Shown here: positions 22,779 through 35,300 of the stretch, one piece after another
Position numbering within the stretch: position 1 is the stretch's first letter
Layout: the number at the start of each line of letters is the position of its first letter
Assembly (NCBI GenBank): GCA_033980235.1
Contig: CM067067.1
Coordinates: 19,597,239 to 19,661,238, forward strand
Length of the DNA stretch: 64,000 nucleotides
Source: Diadema setosum
Taxonomy: Eukaryota; Echinodermata; Echinoidea; Diadematoida; Diadematidae
Direction of reading: 5' to 3'
Notes under the pieces: model-generated
What the model was told of the DNA's origin: nothing
Databases searched by the model: none
What the model saw: only the letters and a program-made list of their open reading frames with translations
Program-made: the position numbers and the translations under genes

Positions 22779-23126
22779 TGGGCCGTGACGCGAGAAAAGG
22801 GCCCTTAGGGCATTATTATACCGAAAATGAGTTTTCACCTCCATATTGTAGAAGAAACTCTGACGTATTTGGATATGCAAACCTTTGTCTGAAATTCCAC
22901 TCCTAAATGCTCCAATTACGACATTCAAAACAGCATGTTTTGTCCAAATCTTGTCACTTTTTGATGCGTCTATGCATTTCCGCGTAGTTAGCTAGTTGAT
23001 CTTTTTTTGCGCGTAGTTAGCTAGTTGATCTTTTTTTTTGCGCGTATTGCTTTGTTAAACTTCCGCGCCTTTTTCTGGCGTTTGCGCGCAGCGGCGCTAA
23101 GGGCCCTTTTCTCGCGTCACGGCCCA
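22779..23126. mobile_element. TA-flanked MITE with about 30-bp terminal inverted repeats
   Basis: 348 bp. Left end TGGGCCGTGACGCGAGAAAA continuing GGGCCCTTAG; the right end is its exact complement. TA lies on both sides (22777-22778, 23127-23128). It holds a tandem duplication of CGCGTAGTTAGCTAGTTGAT (22981 and 23010). Suggests a Tc1/mariner-type MITE, in the intergenic region. Confidence 0.85.
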
Positions 23127-24636
23127 TATGAATGCTGTCGCTTCATCATACACACAAACCCATGTCTGACGCATACGTCCCTACAGTAACCATACCCTCT
23201 GCAAGTTGTCATCATTTGAGGATTCTCAAAAAAAGAAAAATTACTGCGCTTGAATTCACTCATGACCAAGTCTGCACGAAATAGGTGTCTTACCCTTTCA
23301 CAGCCAAGCAATTACACCTCCATGCAGGTCTACGGAATAGTTCTCACATCCTGTTTGTATGCCAAGAAAAGTTGGCTTTTGCCATCACAGACTCGTACTC
23401 ACTACCCAAGATAGCCAATATCATGGGTTTAATAACCCTATTTCACACCCATGTTGTCTGGTATAACCCTGTATCTCTGTAGTACTTTTATTCATTTATT
23501 TACTTCTTTTTTTTTTTCATTTGGTGTGACTAAACATGCAAAATTCAAGAGGCAGCACTACAGACTAAGCACTACGATACTATAGGCAACAATTAATGGA
23601 AAACCCACTACATACTGTAAAGGTATGCTAAGTCATACGTACTGAACAATCTATCAAACACTGCTAAAAGGGACAAGATATTCCGAGAAATCAAATTATT
23701 CTAATCTCCAACTGGAACAACATATGTTATGTCTGTGTTGCACGGACACTCGCACCAGTTTGATGATCATCAAAGTAAAAAGAAGTCTACTCCAGAACTG
23801 AATGCTCGAGATGAAATTTGAATGATTTGGCATCTAACGTGGCCACACTGGCAGGAATATGAATATATTTCAGTACAAGAAAACAGAAAGAAAGAAAAAG
23901 AGATAGAAAGACATTTTATGGCCCCAGCAAAATAAGATGATATTAACAAACACACATAAAACAAGGATGAAAAAAAACAACACAATTTCCTGCCTCCTTT
24001 GTCCAAACAAGCTTATTGCAGTGAGAGAAGAAAATTACAAAATGCCTTTTTTTTTCTTTGTAATATAATTATGGTACTCTGTAAGAAAACAGTTCAAGTT
24101 AAAACATTTCGATCCAAATAAAAAAAAAAAAACCCAAAACAAACGAATTATTCCCTAAAATAATCTTGTATCTGTGAATATATTAATCTTTTCAATTCTA
24201 CTGCAAAGATAACCACAGAATTGAAAATAAATTTCTCTGCATGTTACGGACCATTCATATGCAATGGAAACCAATTATTGTTTTTTTCTTCTTTTGTCTT
24301 CCTACGCAATACATTAAACACCACCTGACCAAGTCTATACATATTGGATAATTTGCTTGCTCGATATCAAAAAGAAGATTCAAAATGACTGGAAACACTG
24401 AAAGTAGTACTGAGGACAATTTTCAGCCTTTAGAATTGGTGAGCAGAAGTTATGGTGCATCAAACATGCGATAAATCAAATATTTCATAAAACCTGAAAA
24501 TGAATTTTGCAAATTCAACTTAAAAACATGGAAAGAAAAAAGTTTTCAAACCTCTGTTGAAATCAGTATGGAAAATATGGATGTCCTATTAAATGGACTT
24601 CTGCAAAGTGTGGAGACAAACACAAAGTTTGTGTCC

Positions 24637-24680
24637 TTCTCTTCATAACAATCTAAAGTTCTCTTCATAACAATCTAAAG
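24637..24680. repeat. 22-bp perfect tandem duplication
   Basis: TTCTCTTCATAACAATCTAA plus AG, twice in a row. Confidence 0.9.
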
Positions 24681-25717
24681 TACATCAACCTGACCGTATT
24701 AGCTCCACTATAATTTGAGAGAAACAAAAATACAGCACTGCCGCGAGACAAAGAGATACAACAACACCATAAACACATAATAAAGATACTGATTAATGCC
24801 TCGGGCACTTCCCGTAAGAAGGCAGTGCCATACAAGTTTTACTCTACTCTCTAATTCTCTGGAACACCAATTCCAATCTTTTTTCCCGACTCATGGTAAC
24901 ATTCATCTTTCTCTTTCTCTGTTACCATTGATGATAATGATGATAATAATGATAGAATAATAATACATGATTTGTCTAGGTTCAACTTTCCTTGGGACAA
25001 GATGGAAAATGACCATCTGATAGCTAACTACATGACAACAATAAATGTGCAACTTGGGCACTTTAGCAGCTAAAGATTTCAGCTGGCTGACAAAAATCAA
25101 AGGGGTGTCTTGGGGTGGGGGGGGGGGTTCAATATTGTATGGAGAAAAGAACATCAGTTACCTCGATTTAATTGGAATATACATATACATCTTGAAGATA
25201 TTCCAACATTTTCTTTGGCAAGTTGTTTTGGAACTGCAAAGCCCCATCATGGAGCAAGAAGAAATAAAAAATTAAATTTTGGTCTTCACATTCATGTCTT
25301 GGGGGGGGGGGGGGGGGGTCACAACCTCCTTCAGGTTACCAACAACCTTTGGCTTGGAGCCTCATGTAAATTATAGCAAATATAAAAGCAGATATGCATT
25401 AAAGCAAAATAAAAGCACAACAAAACAAATAGCAGCAACATCAAAAGAAACAATAAACCATATATCAGCAACAAATATCAATGCAAACAATAACAAATCA
25501 AATAAAGTTTCCTTATAGTGTAGCCACTGTCCACACCTTGTACACCTACCAAGGAAAATACCTACACAATTCATATTATGATCTCCTAGTTGTAATTGTA
25601 TCATGAGCACACAAAGTTACATGGACTTGATTAAGGTGTACTGTTCTATGTGTTACATAATCCATTCTTTCTAATTCCTCATTTTTTCTTTCTCTGGTAA
25701 GCTTATGGCAATGATAA

Positions 25718-25723
25718 TTTATT
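25718..25723 (-). terminator. Candidate VPS13 polyadenylation signal
   Basis: TTTATT on the + strand, that is AATAAA on the - strand, about 590 nt past the VPS13 stop. It is the nearest canonical hexamer I found. Further ones at 23487-23500 are also possible. Confidence 0.3.
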
Positions 25724-26312
25724 CACACTTGACACTTGCCATAGTACCACTGTAAAATTTGGTTTGTGATACTTGGCAGGGATTTCTACAATACTACATA
25801 CAGACCTTACAAAAAAGATCAAAAAGAAGATTTACTCTAAAAAAATGATTGGCAAATAGGAGATTTAGTTAAACTTGTCTTAAAATGATGTGACTTTATA
25901 AGCATCTTATACGTAGTACATCATATGTAGAGAAAAAGAAAGTGCATGTTTTTCAGATCATATCTTTTTTTTTCAATCACATCCACCTCATCACAATGAT
26001 CTCATCCACACTCATGGTCTACCATCTCTAACTGGTGTTAGAAGGACACCCTTGTAATGAAAGGATACATCAGGAATAGCTCTCTTCATCCGAGAAAGAG
26101 AGCCAGACAGACGTGTAAAGTTCTATCTAAAAAATACTCAAAATCTTTACAAATTCTCCGCTCACACACTACGTTTGCCCATCGACCTATATACAAAACA
26201 CAAAAAGAGAATGACAACCCCCGACACATTGATAATAATGAGGAGATCCACGCGCTTTCCCTGCAGTAACAGTTGCAGCCGTTCTAATGTGACGATATCT
26301 CAGTTTGTTTCC

Positions 26313-26369
26313 TCAAAGGACCGCCTTTGTCTCCTTGGCGATGGCATAGTGAAGTTTGGACAGGAAAGC
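26313..26369 (-). CDS. VPS13 final coding exon
   Basis: 19 codons, [18 protein letters not shown] then TGA at 26315-26313. Acceptor TTTGCAG. It reads as the last amphipathic helix of the PH-like domain. Confidence 0.87.
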   Translation of the reverse strand, partial: AFLSKLHYAIAKETKAVL

Positions 26370-29300
26370 CTGCAAAGATGGAGGGGAAGAAAAAAAACCC
26401 AACGACAAATAAAAGGAAAGGTTGATGGAGAGAGAGAGAGTATAGTATGGAGACATCATATCAGCAATATAGCTTGATAGATATTAAATTGTGCATCAGA
26501 TGTAGCAGTGAAATGGGGGGGGGGGACAGGGGTCAATTACCCTATCCCTACCACCAATGGAAAGCTCAGTACAGAGAAACCCCCTTATAACAAACTCCCT
26601 TACAACAACGCTAATTCAGCAGTTTCAATTTCTATTTCTGTATAGAGCTGGTCTTTTGTTTTTATTACTACATGTTTAGAGTTAAGGTATTGGCTATAAC
26701 AAGGTAAAGCAGGCCTGGCAACCTCCTAGTCATAGGATTTCCTTGTACTCGGCTTGTATCTTGCAAATGGTTTTATGCAACAACAATTAAATATTAGAAA
26801 AGGAAAAGGAAAGAACCTTCATCATATGAAAACTAACATAGCTTTCATACTAATGGCCATGATATGGAAAAGGCAACAGCCTATAATTTCACAGTATTGG
26901 TCAATGGGCAGGAGGGGGGGGGGGGGGGGGAGCATCACGCTTTACATTCACAATCATGAAAATGCTCTCACCTTTTCTAACATATCATGACGTGATACAG
27001 TATCTCAACATTTGATCTGGAAATGTAAGGCCATAATCTCCATGCAAATTTGCATTCAATTTTGCTCTCTTCATCATGGTCACAAACTAATAAGGACAAT
27101 ACTTATTTCTATGCACAACAGATTGTAAAATTTCTCTCTGCCACAGTCAAGCTGCCTTTCTACACCTGTTTAAATCGGTGACCTCATACAATGACAAAAT
27201 CTTCTATACATTCAAGAGATTCCTATTTGCTCATGTACACAAAGAACTGTGATATGCACTGAAAAACTCTTGCAGAGAGACTATCAGTATTATGTCGATG
27301 TGTAAAGTATATTGTAAAAAGTGGATATTTTTGTGCAAGTAATTCTTTGCGCTCTGCCGAGTAAGATGAATTTCATGTGATTTTTAAATTCTGTGGAATC
27401 AAGACAATACATAGCAGAGTATATAACAATAAAAAAAATTTGCTCGCTTTTATTTTCATGCTAGTTTCTGGTTGCGCAAAATGCGAAAAAAATTTCCATT
27501 CCGCAAAATTTCCATTTTTAAAGTAGTCCAAGTTTTATATCTACTCATGACATATAAAGTGCAAAGTTGAGTGAGGAAGCGTCGAAAATGGTGCAGAGTG
27601 AGCAAAACCATCCAAGAACTTATCAACTTGAGAAGCTATGCCACATGACATGCCTCCTGCAAACAAAAGGAGCCGAAAAGCACCACCAACAAAAAATAAA
27701 AAACAACTTTACAACAAAAACATTAAAAAAAACTTTACAACAAAAATAAAAAAAAAACTTTACAACAAAAACATAAAAAAAAACAACTTTACAACATAAA
27801 CATCATGTGCAGCACACGACAGACCAATGTGCCTGTATACGTACCTCTGCAACCTTCTTGTCTAGGATGTGGACCACCTTTCCTGGTCCCTGCTTGCCCT
27901 TGAGCAGGTTTCCAAGTCCTTTGCCAAAGCCCTTCCCGAGAGGACTCTTGCCTTTTGCCGCCTTGACCTCCTACAAAAAACACATTGACATAAGGATTCA
28001 TAGATGAATTAAATCACACACAATGTAGGTAGGTAGGTACATGTGCAAATAAGTTAGTAGGCTGACAGGGCAATCCTGTTATAAAAAAGTCCTCAACACC
28101 AGTGGTTCTCTTTTGTTGTACATCAAAATATCATCATAGCCAAAAAGTAAAGTACATAAAGATATATACATGAGAATTTTAGGACCTGAATTTTACTTCA
28201 TTGTAACAAGAATTTTGTTATGAACATGTTTGTTGTAACAGGAGTGCACTTAAATGATATATCATAGATTAAGTGAAATTCCTTGGATTTAAAATGTACA
28301 ATGTACTGCCCATTTCTTTAAGCCATACAGACTAAGATACACTGTAAACAAATATCATGTTAAAAGAGAAACCCATTCATGCAAATTCAAGGAGCTGTTG
28401 TAACTCAGTATTTTAGACCATGGACTCTCAATAATAAAGCTCCAGAGTTGAATCCCTGGACAGCAGCTGTAGCGCCCTCAGGTAAGGCACTTAATCATAA
28501 CTGCCTAGTCCTACAGAGCGGACATGAGGCCCGTGCTACACGTTTTCAAAAGTGGGGGGGGGGGGGGCACTTCTGGGTTTTGTGAGCTAACGTGCAAAAA
28601 AAAAAAGTACTGGTGTGCCACTTTCGGGTATGTTGAGCTGATGTACGGCACTCAAAGGTTTCATTCCATTTTATTATATTTTTTTTTCTAGTGCCACTTC
28701 TGGAGTAACAAAAGGGGGGGGGGGGGGGGGCAAAGTGGTGACACCTGTACGGGTGCAAAAAAAGTGCCCCCTTCCCCTGGTTCCACCAGCCTTGGGACAT
28801 ACAGTCATTACTCCAAAGATTGGTTGCTTAAAAGGCATTTAGTGCTTCCTTTAATAGTGACCAAATCAAAAAAAAAAATTATTTTGATTCAATTCAATCA
28901 AAGGGAACAGATTTTATCAATGCACATAAAGGTGAGTGAAAAGCCACCATGGCTAAATACACACCTTGGGCTCAAGGAGGATCCCCTTGTCGGTGAGGGA
29001 GGGCAGATCCTTCAGGTTGGTGTAGAGGAAGTCAAACTCCAGGTTCCACTGGCCCAACACTTCTCCACGGTTGGTGAGGATGACCCGTCTAGCATGGGAA
29101 AACAGACAGACACACATGCAAACACACACAGAATGAACAAAACAAAACAATTACACATGTATAATCATCAGCATTGAATCATGCTACTGCTATCATGTTG
29201 CAGATTCACAATATCCATTGCAGCCACACTTGGGGGAAAAACAAAAAATTAAGTCAAAATAAAGCAAACAAGAAACTTGTGTTAGATCACTTTGTAACTT

Positions 29301-32300
29301 ACAAAATCTTCTTGTCGGTTGAGAATGAGAAGTGCGTTACGTTGCCTCACACACTATGGCCTGAATTCACGAAGGTGGTACAAATGAAACCATGGTTTAA
29401 ACCATGGACAAAAACCATGGAGCGCCAAGTGCGGCATGGAATATTTCGTTAAGAAATTGGTCATTTCGTCGACAAAATGACCATTTCGTCAAAGAAATTA
29501 TCATTTCATGGATGAAATGTTCATTTAGTTACAAAGTGTTTTCATTTCTTTACAAAATGATAATTTTCATCCACGAAATGACTGATTTTGTAACGAAATA
29601 TTCCATGCGGCACTTGGCGCACCATGGTTTTTGTCCATGGTTTAAACCATGGTTTCATTTGCACCACCTTCGTGAATTCAGGCCTATGGGTTTAATGGCA
29701 ACTTAACGCCCTTCTCATTCTCACCTGTCGTTCTGGTCCTCCTTTGCCCCACCTGCATCTCCCCCTCCAAAAGAATCTTCCCAAAGATTCATCTCCTACG
29801 CCACACATGTACCTGCTACTGCTATCTCACATGAACATCTCTTTGCCGTTCCAGTGTCATCCTATCCACAATGGGCCAAAACTTGCCGCTTAATTGCATA
29901 CTCAAAACACTCTTTGTCAGGGGCGGATCCAGGAATTCCATAAAGGGGAGGCGCCTTTACTAAATTAAAGGGGGGTCAACACGCCCCCTAATTTTTTTTC
30001 TAAAATTTCTTTTGTTTTAAGAAAAAATAGAGGGGGCGCACCCCTCTGGATCCGCCACTGTTGGTCGTTCCAGGACAAAAAAAAAGAAAAACACAAGAAA
30101 AACACAAGAAAAACAAAGGAAGAAAAGGAAACACATGAGGAAAACTATGGATGCACTCACTTGTCGGTGGCCACCAGGTAGGTCTTTTTGTCGGCCGTGA
30201 CCTGCAGGTGGGCGATGTAGTCCTCTGTCTGGGCGAACTGGCCCTTGTTGATCTGCTTTAGGAGCCAGTTGCCCAGGGCCATGGCCCGGTTGTAGGCCCT
30301 CACGATGCCGTCGGCGCCGATGTAGCGGGGGTCACGCAACTTGCGGATCTCCACATCCGACTCGGCCACCCTGAAGATTTTTTTTGTGCAGAGGTTGGAC
30401 AGGAGAGATTTGGACATGCATATTAATTTACTTGGCTTTGTTTCATGTCATTGCAGTCCCATCAATGTGATATGACACGGTTATTAAAGTGTTAGGTGGC
30501 ACTCATTGTGACATACCTGCATTTGGGGGTGGGGGGAGGAAGGGGGTGATACTGTAAAATGAGGAATGTACACCTGCATTGTACTTCCGCGAATTTCGCG
30601 AGGGCCAATATTTGCGACATTAAAATGCACGCAAAAGTTCTTGCCCACACAATATTCATTGGATGCCAGTGGGAATTCATGAAAACTTCATGCTGCGAGA
30701 AAGGCCGTTGGCTCCAATTTGCAAAATTTTCATGCTGCAAATATAACATATTTTACAGTAATCTCAAACTCGCTACGTAATGTACACCTACATGACGATT
30801 GAGCATTAGTGCTTTTTTGTGTGACTGTATAGTTGATGCAATGCCCACGTGACGTTTTCCACATTTGATATCATTCATTAAAATCCTTGCAAATTTGACC
30901 TGGAAATTTTTCCACAGATCTTTGAAATTCCTCAGAGAAACTATGACATGCCTGCCCAAATCTTTGACGTAAATAAATGGTCCAAATAGTAGGCTGTATT
31001 GCATCATGTACGACACGAATGTAACACAAGAAATTGTATCCATAAAGACTTCCTTCTTATGCTGTATCAAACAGAAATTGACCACACTGCAGATATTTGC
31101 TGTTTTATAACAATAGAGATGTCCACACTCACTGACTCAAATCTGCCATAACCACTTTCATTTTGTCTGTATGTTTTCTTACTTCTGCATTTTTCCTCAT
31201 CTCATCCCCTCCCCTCCTGCATCAATTCATCAAGCATTCGCTATCACAAAGCTGCCGACATTCAGAAATCAAAATCAGGAAGGTTACCAATGACAATCAC
31301 GGTGTCACATACATCTAAATACGCATATATTTTCCCAGTTGAGGAGAGTTATAGGTACATTTTCTGTTCAGGACATCAAGAAAGGTTTCCTTTCCTGGGT
31401 AGCTTTCTGCAGAATCATGGAAAATTAGCAGCTCTGCTGTTGTATAACAAACACAAAAACACTGGTTAATGAGAATGAATTTTCAACAGCAACAAAACTC
31501 TGTTCCATCACCCACCTCCGGATCCCCTCCAGAGTGCCGCTGGCGAAGTCGATGATGCCTCCCGTCGGCTTGGCGACGACTCCTGCCAGCCCCTTGCCAA
31601 CGCCCTTGAAGAAGCCCTTGGCGCCCTCTTTCTTGGCTCCTTCGAAGGGGTTCTTGACGACCCCACTCACACCCTCGTAGAAGCCCTATTGACGGGGAAA
31701 GAAGAATAGGAGAGTTCTGATTAATCACTCCAATCACCAAACAAATACTGTATAAGCCATATATTTCGCGAGTCTAAATTTTCGCGAATCAGGAATTCCC
31801 AATGATTTTGCGAGTGGTTAAATTCGCAATCGTGGAGTCCTTTACTGAACTAAGAAATGTACACGCGTACGTCACATTCACATCGGGATCAGTCAATATT
31901 TTTGCATGTCTTTAATTTCGCGAAGAGCACCTGACTCGCAAAATTCGTGAAAATAAAAACGTCACGAATATTCGGCGTATACAGCATTGCAGATTTTAGA
32001 CATTTCAGAATAATGCTGGAAGTACCACAGGCATATAACTTTTCCTTTCTTAAAGAAAAACCCAAATAATTCTGACATACCATTATACTGTAAAACCAGA
32101 AAATTTTGCGAGGAGCCAAGATTTGCAAGAGTAAAATGCACAGGAAAGTTTTTGTCTCGACACAATGCACTGAATGCTAGCTGCCAATTTGCAAAGTTTC
32201 ACACTGTGAAAAACTTCACTGCCTCCAATTTGTGAATGTCTCTGGTGTTACAGTACTCAGTTTGTTAGAATCAATTGAAAACCAATCACTGTCTAACAAT

Positions 32301-35300
32301 CTGTCCCCCCCTCCCCCCCCCCAAAAAAAAAAACCCAACAACAACAACAACAAACAAACAAACAAAATTGTTCAAATTTGTCCAGAATGTCTGTCGTAAT
32401 CTTTTCCACTCCACCCACCATGACAAGGCCTTTGCCACCCCTGGCCAGCCCTTCCTGGAAAGTGGCCGGTCTCTGGTTGATGGCCTGCTGACGCTTCTTC
32501 TTGTACTCTTCGTCCATGGTGAGGGCCGCCAGCCCCTTGCCCAGCGTTCCCGTGATACGGGACACTGCACCTGCCGCACCACCTAAAGGCACACCGCAAA
32601 CAAGAAGAAGAAAAAAAGAAAGAGTGTGCAATCAGAGGATGTGATAACAAGTGGCACTCTCCTCGTAACAAAGTCAATCAGAGTAATGACTCAGTCTACG
32701 GCAAGTTCTTGTTAAGTTCTCGCTGACACTTTAAAGTGTTACGAGAGGACCCATACACAATTTTGCTGGAGGTTGAATTGTTGGTGGAGAACCACACTAA
32801 TGGAACAAGTAAGAAGTTTTACCACTTTTTAGAGAAAAGTAAGTGATTTTCCATCTTGCAGATAATACACAATGCATTTTGCATGACAGGAGGCAATGTG
32901 CTTCCAGCAGATAATACACAATGCATTTTGCATGACAGGAGGCAATGTGCTTCCACGTCAAATCTCAAATCTTTAGGCTTCAGCTTTTAGCTTGACTTAC
33001 CGACAGCATGTCCGAAAAGACTCCTCATGCCCAGGGCCATGCCCTCAGCAAACTCCTCCGGTCCCTGGACGATGCCCTGTGGGGGTGGGGGTAGTGGTGG
33101 TGGTGGGGGGTAGATGCATGAGAGGAGTTAAAATAAGACGGCTATCAGCAGAAATCACTTCCCATCGATGCTTGTGGCTCTCTCAATAGAACGCATGGTT
33201 GCAATACTCTTTGGTTGTGAAGAGTTTTATAGAAACATGCCCGAATCAAGATGGGAGTTAAACAATGAGATGAACAATAATCCCATTTTTCTGATCAGTG
33301 TGTTGGGGGTAATAAGAATGACATGGCAAGCAGACTTTTCCAACAAACGCCCTCATCCAAGACAAGAATTACACTAAAGATATCCATGCAATTTCTAACT
33401 TTGTCCACCATCATGTAACAAACTTACAAACATGATGATTGGTGATGAATGTGACAACTATTTGTGGCTGGTTGAAGTGGCTGCTGGTTACTGTTTGCAT
33501 GCCAATCTGTAATCATTACCATCAAAGCTCAATAAATTCAGTCAAACTGGTCATGCGACACAAAAGAAACCTGCTTTTTATAAGGTATTACTGCTACCTT
33601 TTTCACCCACGTAGTGGATTCTATTTTACATTGTGCTGATGTTATGAATGGCTGTATATGCTACTCTGCGATGGCAACAGCAACTTTACAATTTTATTTT
33701 AAATAGGATTGTGGTTTCCATTTTCGTGCTGAAAGAGGTGCATTTGTTTGCCTCAGCTGAACATAGTATCTGCACTTGTACATCACTCTCAGACCAAAAT
33801 CTTCCAACTTCAAGCTTCAAGTGTGACGGAAATGAGTGCACGGATCAACGCTGTGACTGACCTGGTAGGGTTCGTAGAAGAGGTCCTTGACCCCTGTGCC
33901 AACACCCCTGACGAAGCCAAACGGGTTCCCGATCACGTCCAAGCCTAGCACGAGCACGTAGAGCTGCTTGATGGCCTGGTTGGAGTAGTGACGCACCGTC
34001 TCGGACGTCAGCTGCTCCTGGCTGTAGAACTGGTACTCGCGTTCAAAGAATCCAAGCCTGGTAGTAGGGGGGAAAGAAGGGGATCAAGATCAATGAGAAA
34101 AACCAATCAAAATGTAGTGGATAAGTGTTTGCTCTCACTCAGTGTCCACATGTCTGTTTTTATCTTCCTCTCAATGTTTTCATCTGTTGAAAAAGAGGGG
34201 GGGGGGGGGGGGGGTGATGTCCTAAAATTTTCACCTAGAGTCACACGACTACTACCAGTACAACTTAGGTCACTTAAATCAAAATGTGTATCAAGATGAA
34301 AAGATTACAGGAAAAAAAAAAATGAAGCTCCCTTATAAAAATAGTTAAGCCCCCGTATCACATTCACACTGTGTCGAAAAAGAACATACAGCTTTCATTT
34401 GTGCTGGATGCAGGAGGGGAGTTCTTGCCTTGCCCATATCAACAGGCAAGATTTCTGTTAGCCTTACTGTATCCTGTAAATATGGTGTTGTATTGTTTTT
34501 GTTGTATATACACAAAGTAATTGTGTCTTTTGTCTCTTTTTCTCTCTAAACTCTTCATAACTCCTACGCTCCTGCCCACAATCATACTAATAACCATACT
34601 GATTTGATGCATACAATTTATGTGATTAGAACTACTACACTCTCATTTTATTCACTCATGCAAATACAAATGTGCAGCTCCTATTACACCATGCTTGTGC
34701 ATCCTATAGAGAATGAAACATTTTTTTTTTTTCTAAACAAGGAAAAGTAGAAATTACGCGGTGCGTAATATATGTCCCCGCCGGAAGTAGCATTTAGTAG
34801 CAAAATGTACAATATAGGTAAAAAGATGAAGGTCAAAGGTCAAAGAAGTCAAAGGTCAAAATTCTATGTAGAAGTTTTGAAGCCCTCACCTAGTGCCATC
34901 ACATAAAGCAAACGGAATCGAAATCGGGCTAGAAATGGCGAAGGAGTAGCATTTTGTAGCCAATGTACAATATAGGTAAAAAAATCAAGGTCAAAGGTCA
35001 AAGAAGTCAAAGGTCAAAATTCTGTGTAGAAGTTTTGAAGCCCTCACCTAGTGCCATCACTTAAAGCAAACGGAATTGAAATCGGGTTACAAACGGCAAA
35101 GGAGTAGCATTTTGTAGCAAAATGTACAATATAGGTCAAAAATCAAGGTCAAAGGTCAAAGAAGTCAAGGTCAAAATTCTGTGTAGAAGTTTTGAAGCCC
35201 TCACCTAATGCCATCACATAAAGCAAACGGAATCAAAATCGGGTTAGAAATGGCGAAGGAGTAGCATTTTGTAGGCAATGTACAATATAGGTAAAAAATC

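Larger units (their letters stand above)
17301..25700. other. Convergent intergenic region
   Basis: About 8 kb between the two tail-to-tail genes. I see no conserved ORF. It holds homopolymer runs (C-run at 19680-19699, G-run at 21404-21422), a TTAA-type MITE remnant (20320-20694), a TA-flanked MITE (22779-23126) and a 22-bp tandem duplication at 24637-24680. Part of it may be 3' UTR of either gene. Confidence 0.5.

Noticed and set aside
28391..28460. Functional tRNA gene
   Set aside because: Box A and B are present but the acceptor and anticodon stems do not pair, and SINE body motifs follow.
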